Source: GCA-2861595 sp035536185 | GTDB lineage: Bacteria > Actinomycetota > Acidimicrobiia > Acidimicrobiales > GCA-2861595 | DNA length: 64,000 nt | Reading direction: 5' to 3' | NCBI GenBank assembly: GCA_035536185.1 | Contig: DATLOM010000055.1 | Coordinates: 5,087 to 69,086, forward strand | Notes under the pieces: model-generated | What the model was told of the DNA's origin: nothing | Database searches by the model: none | The model's input: only the letters and a program-made list of their open reading frames with translations | Program-made: the position numbers and the translations under genes | Part shown: piece after piece, positions 33,906 to 43,627 of the stretch | Layout of the letters: each line of letters opens with the position of its first letter | How positions within the stretch are numbered: position 1 is the first letter of the stretch

Positions 33906-34186
33906 GCCCGCTCACCATGGTCCACGGCGAAGAGCTACGCGTCCCGGAGCGTGTCATCCTCGCCCCGGCGCTCGGCGTCTTCGAGCCCACCACACCGGAG
34001 GGTGAGACGGCGACAGAGGCGGAGGGCCAGCTGGTCACCGAGGGCCAGGTCGTGGGGGTGGTGAAGGCGAGCGGGAAGGCCCTGCCGGTCAAGAGCGCCT
34101 TCACCGGCTTCCTCATGGGCATGCTGGCCCACCCCGGGGAGCGGGTCCGGGAAGGACAGCCGGTCGCCTGGCTCCGGGTCGTATAA
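33902..34186 (+). CDS. Biotinyl/lipoyl-like domain protein in the FAS operon
   Basis: A 94-residue protein that is nearly all a barrel-sandwich hybrid domain of the biotinyl/lipoyl type: EGETATEAEGQLVTEGQVVG, then KSAFTGFLMGMLAHPGERVR and EGQPVAWLRVV. The modifiable Lys is not in its normal frame: in the hairpin KASGKALPVKS a Lys lies one position off from the AMKM or DKA register and the conserved Met is missing. The TTG start at 33902 has GGAGG 7-8 bases upstream and overlaps the fabD stop; ATG 33917 is the alternative. Its place between fabD and fabH suggests a structural or carrier role with the AccD-like subunit downstream. Function unproven. Confidence 0.7.
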   Translation: MSPLTMVHGEELRVPERVILAPALGVFEPTTPEGETATEAEGQLVTEGQVVGVVKASGKALPVKSAFTGFLMGMLAHPGERVREGQPVAWLRVV

Positions 34187-34195
34187 GGGCCGTAC

Positions 34196-35134
34196 GTGGG
34201 TCTTGCCATTGCCGGCCTCGGCACCTCCGTGCCGCAGGAGAGGCTGACCAACGCCGATCTCGAGGCCGTCCTCGACACCAGCGACGAGTGGATCGTCGAG
34301 CGCACCGGGATCCGGGAGCGCCGCGTTGCCGCGCCCGGCGAGGACACCGCCACCCTGGCCGTGGCCGCCGGCGCGGCGGCGATCAAGGACGCCAACATCT
34401 CGCCGGCCGACATCGGCCTCCTGGTGGTGGCCACCTGCACCCCGGTGCAGGCGATGCCGGCCACCGCGGCACTGGTCCAGGACGCCCTCGGGCTGAACTG
34501 CGGCGCCTTCGATCTCGCCGCCGCCTGCTCGGGCTTCGTCTACGGCCTGGTGGCCGCGGCGGGCATGGCGCCGGGCCAGCCCGCTCTGGTGATCGGAGCC
34601 GAGACGCTCACGCGCATCACCGACCCCCAAGACCGGGGTACCCGGATCCTGTTCGGCGACGGGGCCGGCGCCGCCGTCCTCACCCCGTCGTCGTCGCCCG
34701 GCGGCGGCCTCCTCTCCTGGGATCTCGGCTGTGACGGATCGGTGGCCTCGCTGCTGGAGATCCCGGTGGGTGGGCGCTTCATCGAGATGGAGGGCCGGGA
34801 GGTCTTCCGCCGGGCCGTGCGCATCGTGGTGGAGTCGGCGGCCGTGACCCTCGAGCGGGCCGGGCTCACGCCGGCCGACGTGAGCCTGTTCGTCCCCCAC
34901 CAGGCCAACATCCGCATCATCGAGGCCTGTGGGACGCGCCTGGGGATCGGTGCCGAGCGCACCGCCATCAACATCGACCGGTACGGCAACACCTCGGCGG
35001 CGTCGATCCCGATGGCGCTGGCCGAGGCCTCCGAGGAGGGCCGGCTGAAGGACGGCGACATCGTGCTGCTGTCCGGGTTCGGTGCGGGCATGACGTGGGC
35101 CAGCGCCGTGCTGCGCTGGCAGGCCCGATCGTGA
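34196..35134 (+). CDS. fabH: Beta-ketoacyl-ACP synthase III FabH
   Basis: Initiates fatty acid synthesis by condensing an acyl-CoA with malonyl-ACP. The triad is present: Cys in DLAAACSGFVYGL (about residue 112), His in FVPHQANIRII and Asn in NIDRYGNTSAASIP. The N-terminal DEWIVERTGIRERR is the family signature. Length 312. The GTG start is 9 bases after the biotinyl-like gene. Primer preference (straight or branched) cannot be told. The stop overlaps the fabG GTG. Confidence 0.95.
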   Translation: MGLAIAGLGTSVPQERLTNADLEAVLDTSDEWIVERTGIRERRVAAPGEDTATLAVAAGAAAIKDANISPADIGLLVVATCTPVQAMPATAALVQDALGLNCGAFDLAAACSGFVYGLVAAAGMAPGQPALVIGAETLTRITDPQDRGTRILFGDGAGAAVLTPSSSPGGGLLSWDLGCDGSVASLLEIPVGGRFIEMEGREVFRRAVRIVVESAAVTLERAGLTPADVSLFVPHQANIRIIEACGTRLGIGAERTAINIDRYGNTSAASIPMALAEASEEGRLKDGDIVLLSGFGAGMTWASAVLRWQARS

Positions 35135-35964
35135 GCGACGCCGCAGGCAGCAAGCCTGTGGGCAGCGACGGTGCCGGCGGGGATGGGGCCCCGCTTCGGC
35201 GAGGAGGCGGGGGTTGGGGCCCCGGCCGGGGAGAGGGTATCGAACGGGTAGCGTTCGTCACTGGTGGGTCCGGTGCCATCGGCCGGGCCACGGCCGCCGC
35301 TCTGGCCGCTGGTGGGTACCGGGTCGCCGTGGGTTACGGGAAGGACCGCGAGAGCGCCGAGAAGGCAGCCGCGGGGATCGACGGCATGGCCGTGCAGATC
35401 GACGTCACCGACGTGGCCGCCGTGGAATCCGCCTACGCCGAGGTGGAGGAGTCCCTCGGCCCGGTGGCCGTCCTGGTGAACAACGCCGGCGTGAACGCCG
35501 ACGGGCTGCTCATGCGCATGTCGGACGAGCAGTGGCGCAGGGTGATCTCCACGAGCCTCGACGGCGCCTTCTACGTCACCCGCCGGGCCGTTCCGGGAAT
35601 GGTCAGGAGCAGGTGGGGCCGCATCGTGAACATGGGCTCGGTCACCGCTCTGTCCGGGTCCGCCGGGCAGGCCAACTACGCGGCGGCCAAGGCGGGTCTG
35701 GTGGGCTTCTCCCGCTCCATCGCCCGCGAGCTGGCGGCACGGAACATAACCTGCAACGTGGTGATGCCGGGCCCTATCGCCTCGGCGATGACCGACGCAC
35801 TCTCCGAGCAACGGCGGGCCGAGTTCTGCGCCCAGGTTCCCCTGGGCCGGATGGGCACGCCCGACGAGGTAGGCGCCGTCATCGCCTTCCTCTGCTCTGA
35901 ACCCGCCGCCTACGTCACCGGCGCCGTCGTCCCCGTGGACGGCGGTCTGGGTATGGGTCACTAA
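35131..35964 (+). CDS. fabG: 3-oxoacyl-ACP reductase FabG with repeat-derived N-terminal extension
   Basis: NADPH-dependent SDR reducing 3-oxoacyl-ACP. The catalytic part begins at about residue 37 with VAFVTGGSGAIGR, then NNAGVNADGLLMRM, and the Ser/Tyr/Lys set in NMGSVTALSGSAGQ and ANYAAAKAG; the C-terminus VTGAVVPVDGGLGMGH is typical. The first 36 residues are Gly/Arg/Pro-rich and mostly coded by the inverted copy of a dispersed repeat (35168-35234). No start codon exists between the repeat and the first strand, so this extension must be translated, from GTG 35131 (overlapping fabH as GTGA) or GTG 35158. Length 277 against about 245 normally. Confidence 0.92.
   Translation: MSDAAGSKPVGSDGAGGDGAPLRRGGGGWGPGRGEGIERVAFVTGGSGAIGRATAAALAAGGYRVAVGYGKDRESAEKAAAGIDGMAVQIDVTDVAAVESAYAEVEESLGPVAVLVNNAGVNADGLLMRMSDEQWRRVISTSLDGAFYVTRRAVPGMVRSRWGRIVNMGSVTALSGSAGQANYAAAKAGLVGFSRSIARELAARNITCNVVMPGPIASAMTDALSEQRRAEFCAQVPLGRMGTPDEVGAVIAFLCSEPAAYVTGAVVPVDGGLGMGH
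35168..35234 (-). repeat. Double-hairpin dispersed repeat, copy B (in the 5' end of fabG)
   Basis: Inverted copy of the element at 3597-3664: 67 bases with roughly 88% identity by eye, one single-base gap and the same spacer CTCCTCGCCGAA(G) between two GC-rich hairpins. It is read in frame near the FabG N-terminus. As in copy A it sits next to a GTGA overlap between two genes. Not seen elsewhere in the window. Confidence 0.75.
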
Positions 35965-35994
35965 ACCGATCGAATCGATGAAAGGATCATGATC

Positions 35995-36246
35995 ATGGAA
36001 CGGACACAGGTACTGGAGTCACTGAAGGAAGCCGCCGTCGAGGTGCTGGGCGTGTCGCCCGACGTCGTCGTGGAGGAGGCCAGCTTCAAGGACGACCTCG
36101 ACGCCGACAGCCTCGACCTGGTGGAGCTGGTGATGGCCCTCGAGGAGCGTTTCGAGATCACCATCCCCGAGGACGAGCTGGGCGAGATCAAGACGGTGAG
36201 CGAGGCCGTCGACGTCGTCATGGGCAAGCTCGCCGTGGGCACCTGA
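35995..36246 (+). CDS. acpP: Acyl carrier protein
   Basis: Carrier of the growing acyl chain on phosphopantetheine. The attachment motif DDLDADSLDLVELVMALEE has the modified Ser near residue 38, followed by the usual FEITIPEDELGEIKTV. The protein is 83 residues and strongly acidic. ATG 35995 is preferred over ATG 35989 because AAAGGA ends 8 bases before it. It lies between fabG and fabF as in many FAS-II operons. Confidence 0.95.
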   Translation: MERTQVLESLKEAAVEVLGVSPDVVVEEASFKDDLDADSLDLVELVMALEERFEITIPEDELGEIKTVSEAVDVVMGKLAVGT

Positions 36247-36249
36247 GCC

Positions 36250-37503
36250 ATGGGATCCGCCCCCACGGACCACCGGGGCCGTCCCCGGATCGCCATCACG
36301 GGCATGGGCGTCAAGACGCCGGCCGGGAACGACGTGGCCTCCTTCTGGGCCACTCTCCTCGAGGGCCGTCCCACGGCCGCGCCCATCAGCCGCTTCGACG
36401 CGTCGGACCTGCCGGTGGCCTTCGCCTGCGAGGTCCACGACTTCGATGCCGGCGCCTACCTCGGCCACAAGGAGGCCCGCCGGGCCGACCGCGTGAGCCA
36501 GCTCGGGTTCGCCGCCGCCACCGACGCCCTGGCCGATGCCGGTGATCTCGGAGCCGACCCCGGGCGCTGCGCCGTGGTGGCCGGCACCGGCGTGGGTGGG
36601 CTCTGGACCCAGGAAGAGGAGGAGAAGATCCTCTTCGCCAAGGGCCCTTCCCGGGTCAGCCCCTTTCTGGTGCCGATGATGATGTCGAACGCCACCGCCG
36701 CCCTCATAGCCATGCGCCACGGCTGGAAAGGGCCCAACTTCTGCGTCACCACCGCCTGTGCCGCCGGCACCCACGCCATCGGCGAGGCCACCCGGCTGAT
36801 CCACGAGGGCTCCGCAGACGTGGTCATGGCCGGCGGGGCCGAGGCCGCCATCACTCCGATCGCCCTGGCCTCGTTCGCCCGCATGGGAGCGCTCTCGAAC
36901 AGATCGGACGACCCCGCCGGTGCGTCACGCCCGTTCGACCCCGACCGTGACGGCTTCGTCATGGGCGAAGGCGCCGCCTTTCTGGTGCTGGAGCGTTGGG
37001 ACCGGGCCGAGGCCCGCGGGGCCCGCATATACGGCGAGATCCTCGGCTACGGGCGTAACTCCGACGCCCACCACATCACCGCCCCCACTCCCGACGGCAG
37101 CGGGGCGGTGGCGTGCATGGAGCTGGCCCTGGAGGACGCCGGGCTGGCGCCGGCCGACATCGGCCACGTGAACTCCCACGGGACCTCGACCCCGCTCAAC
37201 GACGCGGCCGAGGCCGAGGCCGTCGTCAAGGCCTTCGCCGGCTCGGCGCCTCCCGTGACCTCCACCAAGGGCGTCACCGGCCACTGCATCGGCGCCGCCG
37301 GCGCGGTGGAGGCCGTCGCCGCCGTGCTGTCCTCCGCCGCCGGCCTCGTGCCCCCCACGGCCAACCACGATCGCACCGATCCCGCCATCACCGTCGACAT
37401 CGTCGCCGGCTCGCCGCGTGAGGTGAGCGGCCCCGTGCTGTCGAACTCCTTCGGCTTCGGAGGCCACAACGCCACCCTGGTCGTTTCCGGCCTCCCGGAG
37501 TGA
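36250..37503 (+). CDS. fabF: Beta-ketoacyl-ACP synthase II FabF
   Basis: Chain-elongating condensing enzyme. The Cys-His-His triad is in VTTACAAGTHAIG (Cys near 172), NSHGTSTPLND and KGVTGHCIGAAGAVE; the gating loop GFGGHNATLV closes the protein. Length 417 is standard. The ATG lies 3 bases after the acpP stop. After it comes a 109-base gap with two GGGTCAC direct repeats before the AccD-like gene, the only break in the operon. Confidence 0.95.
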   Translation: MGSAPTDHRGRPRIAITGMGVKTPAGNDVASFWATLLEGRPTAAPISRFDASDLPVAFACEVHDFDAGAYLGHKEARRADRVSQLGFAAATDALADAGDLGADPGRCAVVAGTGVGGLWTQEEEEKILFAKGPSRVSPFLVPMMMSNATAALIAMRHGWKGPNFCVTTACAAGTHAIGEATRLIHEGSADVVMAGGAEAAITPIALASFARMGALSNRSDDPAGASRPFDPDRDGFVMGEGAAFLVLERWDRAEARGARIYGEILGYGRNSDAHHITAPTPDGSGAVACMELALEDAGLAPADIGHVNSHGTSTPLNDAAEAEAVVKAFAGSAPPVTSTKGVTGHCIGAAGAVEAVAAVLSSAAGLVPPTANHDRTDPAITVDIVAGSPREVSGPVLSNSFGFGGHNATLVVSGLPE

Positions 37504-37612
37504 GGGCCAGTCCCACGCTATTCGGGTCACCGAAGCACCCCGAGCTCCCAGTTGGGTCACGGTCACCGGAGCGGCGCGGGGGTGCCACCTCGAACGCCCG
37601 GTTCGGCCGCCG

Positions 37613-38959
37613 ATGACACTTCTGCTGGCTGCCCGCCGGGCGTCTGCCGCCACCGCCGAGATCACCGAGCTGGACGGGCGCACCATCGCCCGCTTCCACC
37701 TCGAGGGCGGCGAGCATCGGGGGGCCATCGGGCCCGCTGAAGGCGACACCCTGGAGCGCCTCGTGCTGGCCGCCGCCGAACTGGGCGTGCCGGTGCTCGG
37801 AACGGTGGCCAGCTCGGGTGCCGACATCTCCCATGGTGTCGCGTCGCTCCACGCATGGGGACGTGTGGCCCGGGCCCTGGTGGCGGCGTCGGGCGTCGTG
37901 CCCGTCGCCATCGTCGTCACCGGGCCCTGCCTGGCCGGGCCGGCGCTCATGCTGGGTCTGGCCGACATCGTGGTGATGACCTCGTCGGCCTTCTCCTATG
38001 TGAGCGGCCCCAACGCCGTTCGCCGCTTCACCGGCGCCGAAGTGGATCACGCCTCCCTCGGCGCGGCCGCCATCCACGCCAGCCGCACCGGCGTGGCCTG
38101 GGCCACTGCTCCCGACGAGGCGGCGGCGTTGGATGTCGCTCTCGACCTTCTCTCCTACTTCCCGTCCAACAACGGCGAGCTGCCGCCGGCCCAGTGGAGC
38201 GACGATCCCGTCGACCGGGACTGCGAGGCGGCCGCCGCCGCCGTTCCCGACGAGGCCTCTGTCTCCTACGACATCCGCTCCGTCATCGCCGACGTCACCG
38301 ACGACAGCTCGTTCCTCGAGGTGCGGGCGCTGCACGCCCCGAACGTGGTGACCGGCCTGGCCACGGTGGCCGGGCAGCCGGTAGGCGTCGTGGCCAACCA
38401 GCCCTCCGTCATGGCCGGCACCCTCGACATCGACGGTTCACGCAAGGCGGCCCGCTTCGTCCAGGTGTGCGACGCCTTCAACATCCCCCTGCTGACCCTC
38501 GTCGACACGCCCGGCTTCCAGCCCGGCAAGGACATCGAGTGGCGGGGGATGATCCGCCATGGCGCGCAGCTGGTGCACGCCTACGCCGCGGCCACCGTGC
38601 CGCGGGTCTCCGTCGCCCTGCGCAAGGCCTACGGGGGGGCCTACATCGTCATGGACTCCAAGGGCCTCGGCAGCGACGCCTGCTTTGCCTGGCCCACGGC
38701 CGAGGTGGCGGTGATGGGAGCGGCCGGTGCCGTGCAGGTGCTGCACGGGAAGCGCAAGCCGGGTGCCGCCGAGCGCGCCGGCCTCGAGGCGGAGTACTCG
38801 GCCAAGTTCTGCTCGCCGGTGATGGCCGCCGAGCGCGGCTTCCTCGACGACGTGATCGAGCCGGCGTCCACCCGCAGGGTCGTGGCCGCCGCCTTTGCCG
38901 CCCTGGCCTCCAAGCGGGAGACCCTGCCCGACCGCCGTCACTCGAACACCCCGCTCTGA
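37613..38959 (+). CDS. Short acyl-CoA carboxylase carboxyltransferase (AccD/PccB-like)
   Basis: Carboxyltransferase subunit that moves CO2 from carboxybiotin to acetyl- or propionyl-CoA. The C-terminal half is well conserved: GVVANQPSVMAGTLDIDGS, TLVDTPGFQPGKDIEWRGM, RKAYGGAYIVMDSKGLGSD and AWPTAEVAVMGAAGAVQVL. The N-terminal half is reduced, so the protein has 448 residues instead of about 515, although SSGADISHGVASLHAWGRV shows that the first crotonase domain is still there. It ends at the fabI ATG with a 1-base overlap. Biotin carboxylase and true BCCP genes are not in the window; the biotinyl-like protein at 33902 may be its partner. Confidence 0.85.
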   Translation: MTLLLAARRASAATAEITELDGRTIARFHLEGGEHRGAIGPAEGDTLERLVLAAAELGVPVLGTVASSGADISHGVASLHAWGRVARALVAASGVVPVAIVVTGPCLAGPALMLGLADIVVMTSSAFSYVSGPNAVRRFTGAEVDHASLGAAAIHASRTGVAWATAPDEAAALDVALDLLSYFPSNNGELPPAQWSDDPVDRDCEAAAAAVPDEASVSYDIRSVIADVTDDSSFLEVRALHAPNVVTGLATVAGQPVGVVANQPSVMAGTLDIDGSRKAARFVQVCDAFNIPLLTLVDTPGFQPGKDIEWRGMIRHGAQLVHAYAAATVPRVSVALRKAYGGAYIVMDSKGLGSDACFAWPTAEVAVMGAAGAVQVLHGKRKPGAAERAGLEAEYSAKFCSPVMAAERGFLDDVIEPASTRRVVAAAFAALASKRETLPDRRHSNTPL

Positions 38960-39729
38960 TGCTGCTCGAGGGAAAGCGAATCCTCGTCACCGGAGTGCTC
39001 ACCGAGGCATCGCTGGCCTTCGCCGTGGCCCGGCTGGCCCAGGAGCAGGGGGCGCAGATCGTCCTGACATCGTTCGGCCGGCCCATGAACCTCACCCTGC
39101 GCAGCGCCCGCAGGCTCCCGGAACCGCCCGATGTTCTCGAGCTCGACGTCACCGATCCGGACCACCTGACCCGCCTGGGTAGCCAGCTCGAACAGCGCTG
39201 GGGAGGGTTGGACGGGGTGGTGCACGCCATCGGTTTCGCACCCGAGGCCTGCCTGGGTGGCGACATCATGCGGGCACAGTGGGATGACGTGGCGACGGCG
39301 ATCCACGTGTCGGCCTACTCGCTCAAGGCGCTGGCCGAGATGGCGCTCCCGTTGATGCAGAAGAACGGCAGCGGCTCGATCGTCGGTCTCGACTTCGACG
39401 CCCGCCAGGCCTGGCCCTCCTACGACTGGATGGGCGTGGCCAAGGCGGCGCTGGAATCGTGCGCCCGCTACCTCGCCCGCGACCTGGGCTCCCAGAAGAT
39501 CCGGGTCAACCTGGTCGCCGCCGGCCCACAGCGCACCGTGGCTGCCCGCGGTATCCCCGGCTTCGACGCCTTCGAGGCGGCGTGGGCGGCCCGGGCCCCG
39601 CTCGGTTGGGACGTGGGTGACACCGAGCCTGTGGCCAAGGCGTGCGTGGCCTTGTTGTCCGACTGGTTCCCCGCCACCACCGGCGAGATCCTCCACGTCG
39701 ACGGTGGTTACCACGCCATGGGCGCGTAA
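38959..39729 (+). CDS. fabI: Enoyl-ACP reductase FabI/InhA type
   Basis: NADH-dependent reduction of trans-2-enoyl-ACP, last step of each elongation cycle. The active-site pattern Y-x-x-M-x-x-x-K occurs in YDWMGVAKAAL, as in InhA and FabI. The N-terminus MLLEGKRILVTGVLTEASLA lacks the GxxxGxG of classical SDRs, as expected for this family, and HAIGFAPEACLGG precedes the substrate loop. Length 256. It ends the FAS-II operon. A 3-hydroxyacyl-ACP dehydratase (FabZ or Had) is missing from the cluster and must be elsewhere. Confidence 0.93.
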   Translation: MLLEGKRILVTGVLTEASLAFAVARLAQEQGAQIVLTSFGRPMNLTLRSARRLPEPPDVLELDVTDPDHLTRLGSQLEQRWGGLDGVVHAIGFAPEACLGGDIMRAQWDDVATAIHVSAYSLKALAEMALPLMQKNGSGSIVGLDFDARQAWPSYDWMGVAKAALESCARYLARDLGSQKIRVNLVAAGPQRTVAARGIPGFDAFEAAWAARAPLGWDVGDTEPVAKACVALLSDWFPATTGEILHVDGGYHAMGA

Positions 39730-39753
39730 ACGCATCCCGGTAGGCTCGCCGTC

Positions 39754-40248
39754 ATGGCCCTGACCATCGGCGCGCTGCGCGACCGCGTGCGCACGCCGGG
39801 CGGCCAGAAGGCCGTTCGCTACATGCTGGTGTCGGTGGTCTCGGTGGCGGTGAACCAGGTCACGCTGTTCACTCTCCAGGTCGGTCTTCACTGGACGGCG
39901 AAGTCGGCCAACATCATGGCCTGCTGCATCGCCGGGATCCCGTCGTATTACCTGAACCGCACCTGGGCCTGGGGCAAGCGGGGCCGTTCCCACTTCCTGA
40001 AAGAGCTCCTCCCGTTCTGGTCGCTGGCCTTCCTCGGCCTGGTCATGTCGACCTTCTCGGCCGACTACGCCGAAAGCCACGCCCGGAACTTCACCGATGC
40101 TCGGGTGGGTCAGGCACTGATCGTGAACGTGACCGTGATCCTCACCTTCGGAATTCTCTGGATCGTGAAGTTCCTCTTCTTCAACAGGGTGTTCGTCACC
40201 GATGACGATGACTTGCAGGCCATGCTGGAGAACGAAGTCGTCGCCTGA
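39754..40248 (+). CDS. GtrA family membrane protein
   Basis: Four-helix membrane protein of 164 residues, of the family that flips or supports polyprenyl-phosphate sugars for wall polysaccharide or glycan decoration. Features: KAVRYMLVSVVSVAVNQVTL in helix 1, then GIPSYYLNRTWAWGKRGRS, the characteristic NRxWxW motif between helices 2 and 3, and two further helices. The C-terminus is acidic. ATG start 24 bases after fabI. No glycosyltransferase is adjacent. Confidence 0.85.
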   Translation: MALTIGALRDRVRTPGGQKAVRYMLVSVVSVAVNQVTLFTLQVGLHWTAKSANIMACCIAGIPSYYLNRTWAWGKRGRSHFLKELLPFWSLAFLGLVMSTFSADYAESHARNFTDARVGQALIVNVTVILTFGILWIVKFLFFNRVFVTDDDDLQAMLENEVVA

Positions 40249-40343
40249 GCGGAGCGATACACAACCCGCGCCGTCCCACATCGCCGGAGGCCGGCAGTTC
40301 GTGCCGACAGCACAAGGGTGGTCGCTCGGTCAACAATGTCGGC

Positions 40344-40961
40344 ATGAACCCCGTGAACAAGTTCGATGAGAAAGCCGCCACCTGGGACGACGATCCTGCC
40401 CACGTCGAGCGTGCCGCGGTGGTCGCCGGTGCCATTCGCGACGCGGTCCCACTCGACTCGTCGGTCCGGCTCCTCGAGTACGGCGCCGGGACCGGCCTTG
40501 TGTCGCAGGCGCTGCGTGACTCGGCCGGTCCGATCACGCTGGTGGACACCTCGGCGGGCATGCGCAAGGTGATGGCGGACAAGGTCGCAGCAGGTTTGAT
40601 CGCCGACGCGCGAGTCTGGGATCTAGATCTCGCGGCGGCGCCGCTGCCCGCGTCGGAGGAGCGCTTCGACCTCATTGTCACGGTCCTGGCTCTGCACCAC
40701 CTCCCGCAGATGGAGCCCGTGTTGTCGAACTTCGCCACGCTGCTGGCCGAGGGAGGTCACCTGGCCATCGTCGACCTGGACGAAGAGGACGGAACGTTCC
40801 ACGGGGATGGCTTCGACGGCCACCATGGCTTCGATCACGATGCCCTGGCCGACGACCTGGGCAGAGCCGGCTTCACCAACGTCTCTTTCCAGCGATGCCA
40901 CCAGATCGTTCGGGACGGGCGCGACTACCCCCTCTTCCTCGCGACGGCCACACGCACGTAG
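40344..40961 (+). CDS. Class I SAM-dependent methyltransferase
   Basis: Methyltransferase of 205 residues with motif I LLEYGAGTGLVSQAL, motif II-like ITLVDTSAGMRKVM, and FDLIVTVLALHHLPQME as motif IV. The opening MNPVNKFDEKAATWDDDPAH is typical of the Methyltransf_11/25 group acting on small molecules or quinones. A His- and Asp-rich loop (HGDGFDGHHGFDHD) precedes the C-terminal strand. Substrate unknown. It stands alone between GtrA and a convergent VOC gene. Confidence 0.85.
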   Translation: MNPVNKFDEKAATWDDDPAHVERAAVVAGAIRDAVPLDSSVRLLEYGAGTGLVSQALRDSAGPITLVDTSAGMRKVMADKVAAGLIADARVWDLDLAAAPLPASEERFDLIVTVLALHHLPQMEPVLSNFATLLAEGGHLAIVDLDEEDGTFHGDGFDGHHGFDHDALADDLGRAGFTNVSFQRCHQIVRDGRDYPLFLATATRT

Positions 40962-41006
40962 GCCTGCCTGCTCGCTCGGGCCCTCGCCGGCTGCGTGGCC
41001 GCCACG

Positions 41007-41420
41007 TCAGCCGGAGGGCTGCTCCTCGGCCGCGATGACCATCCACGGCGTGCCGAACCGATCTGCGCACATGCCGAAGGCGGGCGAGAAGAAGGTCGGT
41101 TCGAGCTTCTGGGTCACCGTGCCACCCTCGGCCAGCGCTTCGAAGACCCGCTTGGCGTCGTCGACACCGCTGGCGTCGTAGCTGACCATCATTCCCTGGA
41201 CGGAGAAGTCCTCGCTCATGGGGTCGTCGGACGCCATCAGCAGGTCATCACCGATGGTGAGGGCGGCGTGGATGACGAGGTTCTCCTTGCCTGCCGGCGG
41301 GTCAGCGCCGGGAGCGTCCTTCAGCGCCATGACCGTCAGCTCGCCGCCGAAGATCTCCTGGTAACGGGTGAACGCCTCCCGGCAGTTGCCGCCGAAGAAG
41401 AGGTAGGGACGAAAGGCCAT
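41007..41420 (-). CDS. VOC/PhnB-like protein
   Basis: Glyoxalase/dioxygenase-fold protein of 137 residues in the PhnB (3-demethylubiquinone methyltransferase-like) group. It opens with RPYLFFGGNCREAFTRYQEI and continues with VIHAALTIGDDLLMASD and VQGMMVSYDASGVDDAKRVF, ending in FGTPWMVI. The AAGGAGG ribosome binding site lies directly before ATG 41420. Members are often of unknown activity. It converges on the methyltransferase gene. Confidence 0.88.
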   Translation of the reverse strand: MAFRPYLFFGGNCREAFTRYQEIFGGELTVMALKDAPGADPPAGKENLVIHAALTIGDDLLMASDDPMSEDFSVQGMMVSYDASGVDDAKRVFEALAEGGTVTQKLEPTFFSPAFGMCADRFGTPWMVIAAEEQPSG

Positions 41421-41606
41421 CAGGTCCTCCTTTGGTAGTAGTGGGTCATGGTGCTCATCGGGATTGCTGCCTCCCATCGCGCACCGCGGGCTCGGTCTGT
41501 TGTTCGTCTTTTCTACAACGTACGAGGACGCACGGACTCATCGCGCCGCTGTAGCGGCGTTGGTTGGTCCCGGTAGCCGGGCCAGGTACTCCGCCATCGT
41601 GCCTTC

Positions 41607-41745
41607 TCAGGTGCTGGCATCGTCAGGATGCTCCTCTTGCTCCACGCCGGCCTCGACCGGAGCGTGATCCTCGGCCCAGTGGGATTCGAGCTCGGTCGTG
41701 TTGAAACTTGAGCTCGCAGCGGGGGCACTGGCGGGCGTCGGGCAG
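41607..41745 (-). pseudogene. Frameshifted small C2H2-like zinc-finger protein
   Basis: Read on the minus strand, one frame gives LPDARQCPRCELKF and, after removal of one T in the AAGTTTC run at about 41703-41709, the next frame continues FNTTELESHWAEDHAPVEAG up to a stop at 41607. Joined, the product has C-x2-C and H-x4-H at zinc-finger spacing followed by an acidic tail. Either a single-base insertion has broken the gene or the sequence has an error. It starts within or just after the thiC end. The rest of the 41421-41747 interval shows nothing else convincing. Confidence 0.4.
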
Positions 41746-41747
41746 GA

Positions 41748-43490
<1,743 letters not shown>

Positions 43491-43496
43491 TGGTGT

Positions 43497-43583
43497 GACT
43501 CCCTCCGCCGGCATTACCCGGATCAGGTCCCGGTCGGCCCCGCAGGGTCCCTCTCAGCCCGGTCCGTCCGAGCTCCCGTCCCG
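43497..43583 (-). promoter_or_regulatory. TPP riboswitch (THI element)
   Basis: Minus-strand leader of thiC with all conserved parts: CTGAGA (43552-43557), the ACCC that follows, then ACCTGATCCGGGTAATGCCG and GCGGAGGGA at its 3' end. The final GGAGGGAG doubles as the Shine-Dalgarno about 8 bases before the thiC ATG, so the mode of control is probably occlusion of translation initiation. Confidence 0.95.
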
Positions 43584-43627
43584 CCAGTCTCGCGCAGCCG
43601 GTCGTTTGCCGCCCTCCCCTCCCGAAG

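Noticed and set aside
34540..35961. Long antisense frames opposite the FAS operon and elsewhere (for example also 5195-6937, 8573-10396, 38938-40281)
   Set aside because: They are shadow frames of high-GC coding DNA, His/Gly/Arg-rich, opposite well-identified genes.
37522..37580. Two GGGTCAC direct repeats between fabF and the accD-like gene
   Set aside because: Short and unsupported by a known regulator site; may be chance in GC-rich DNA.
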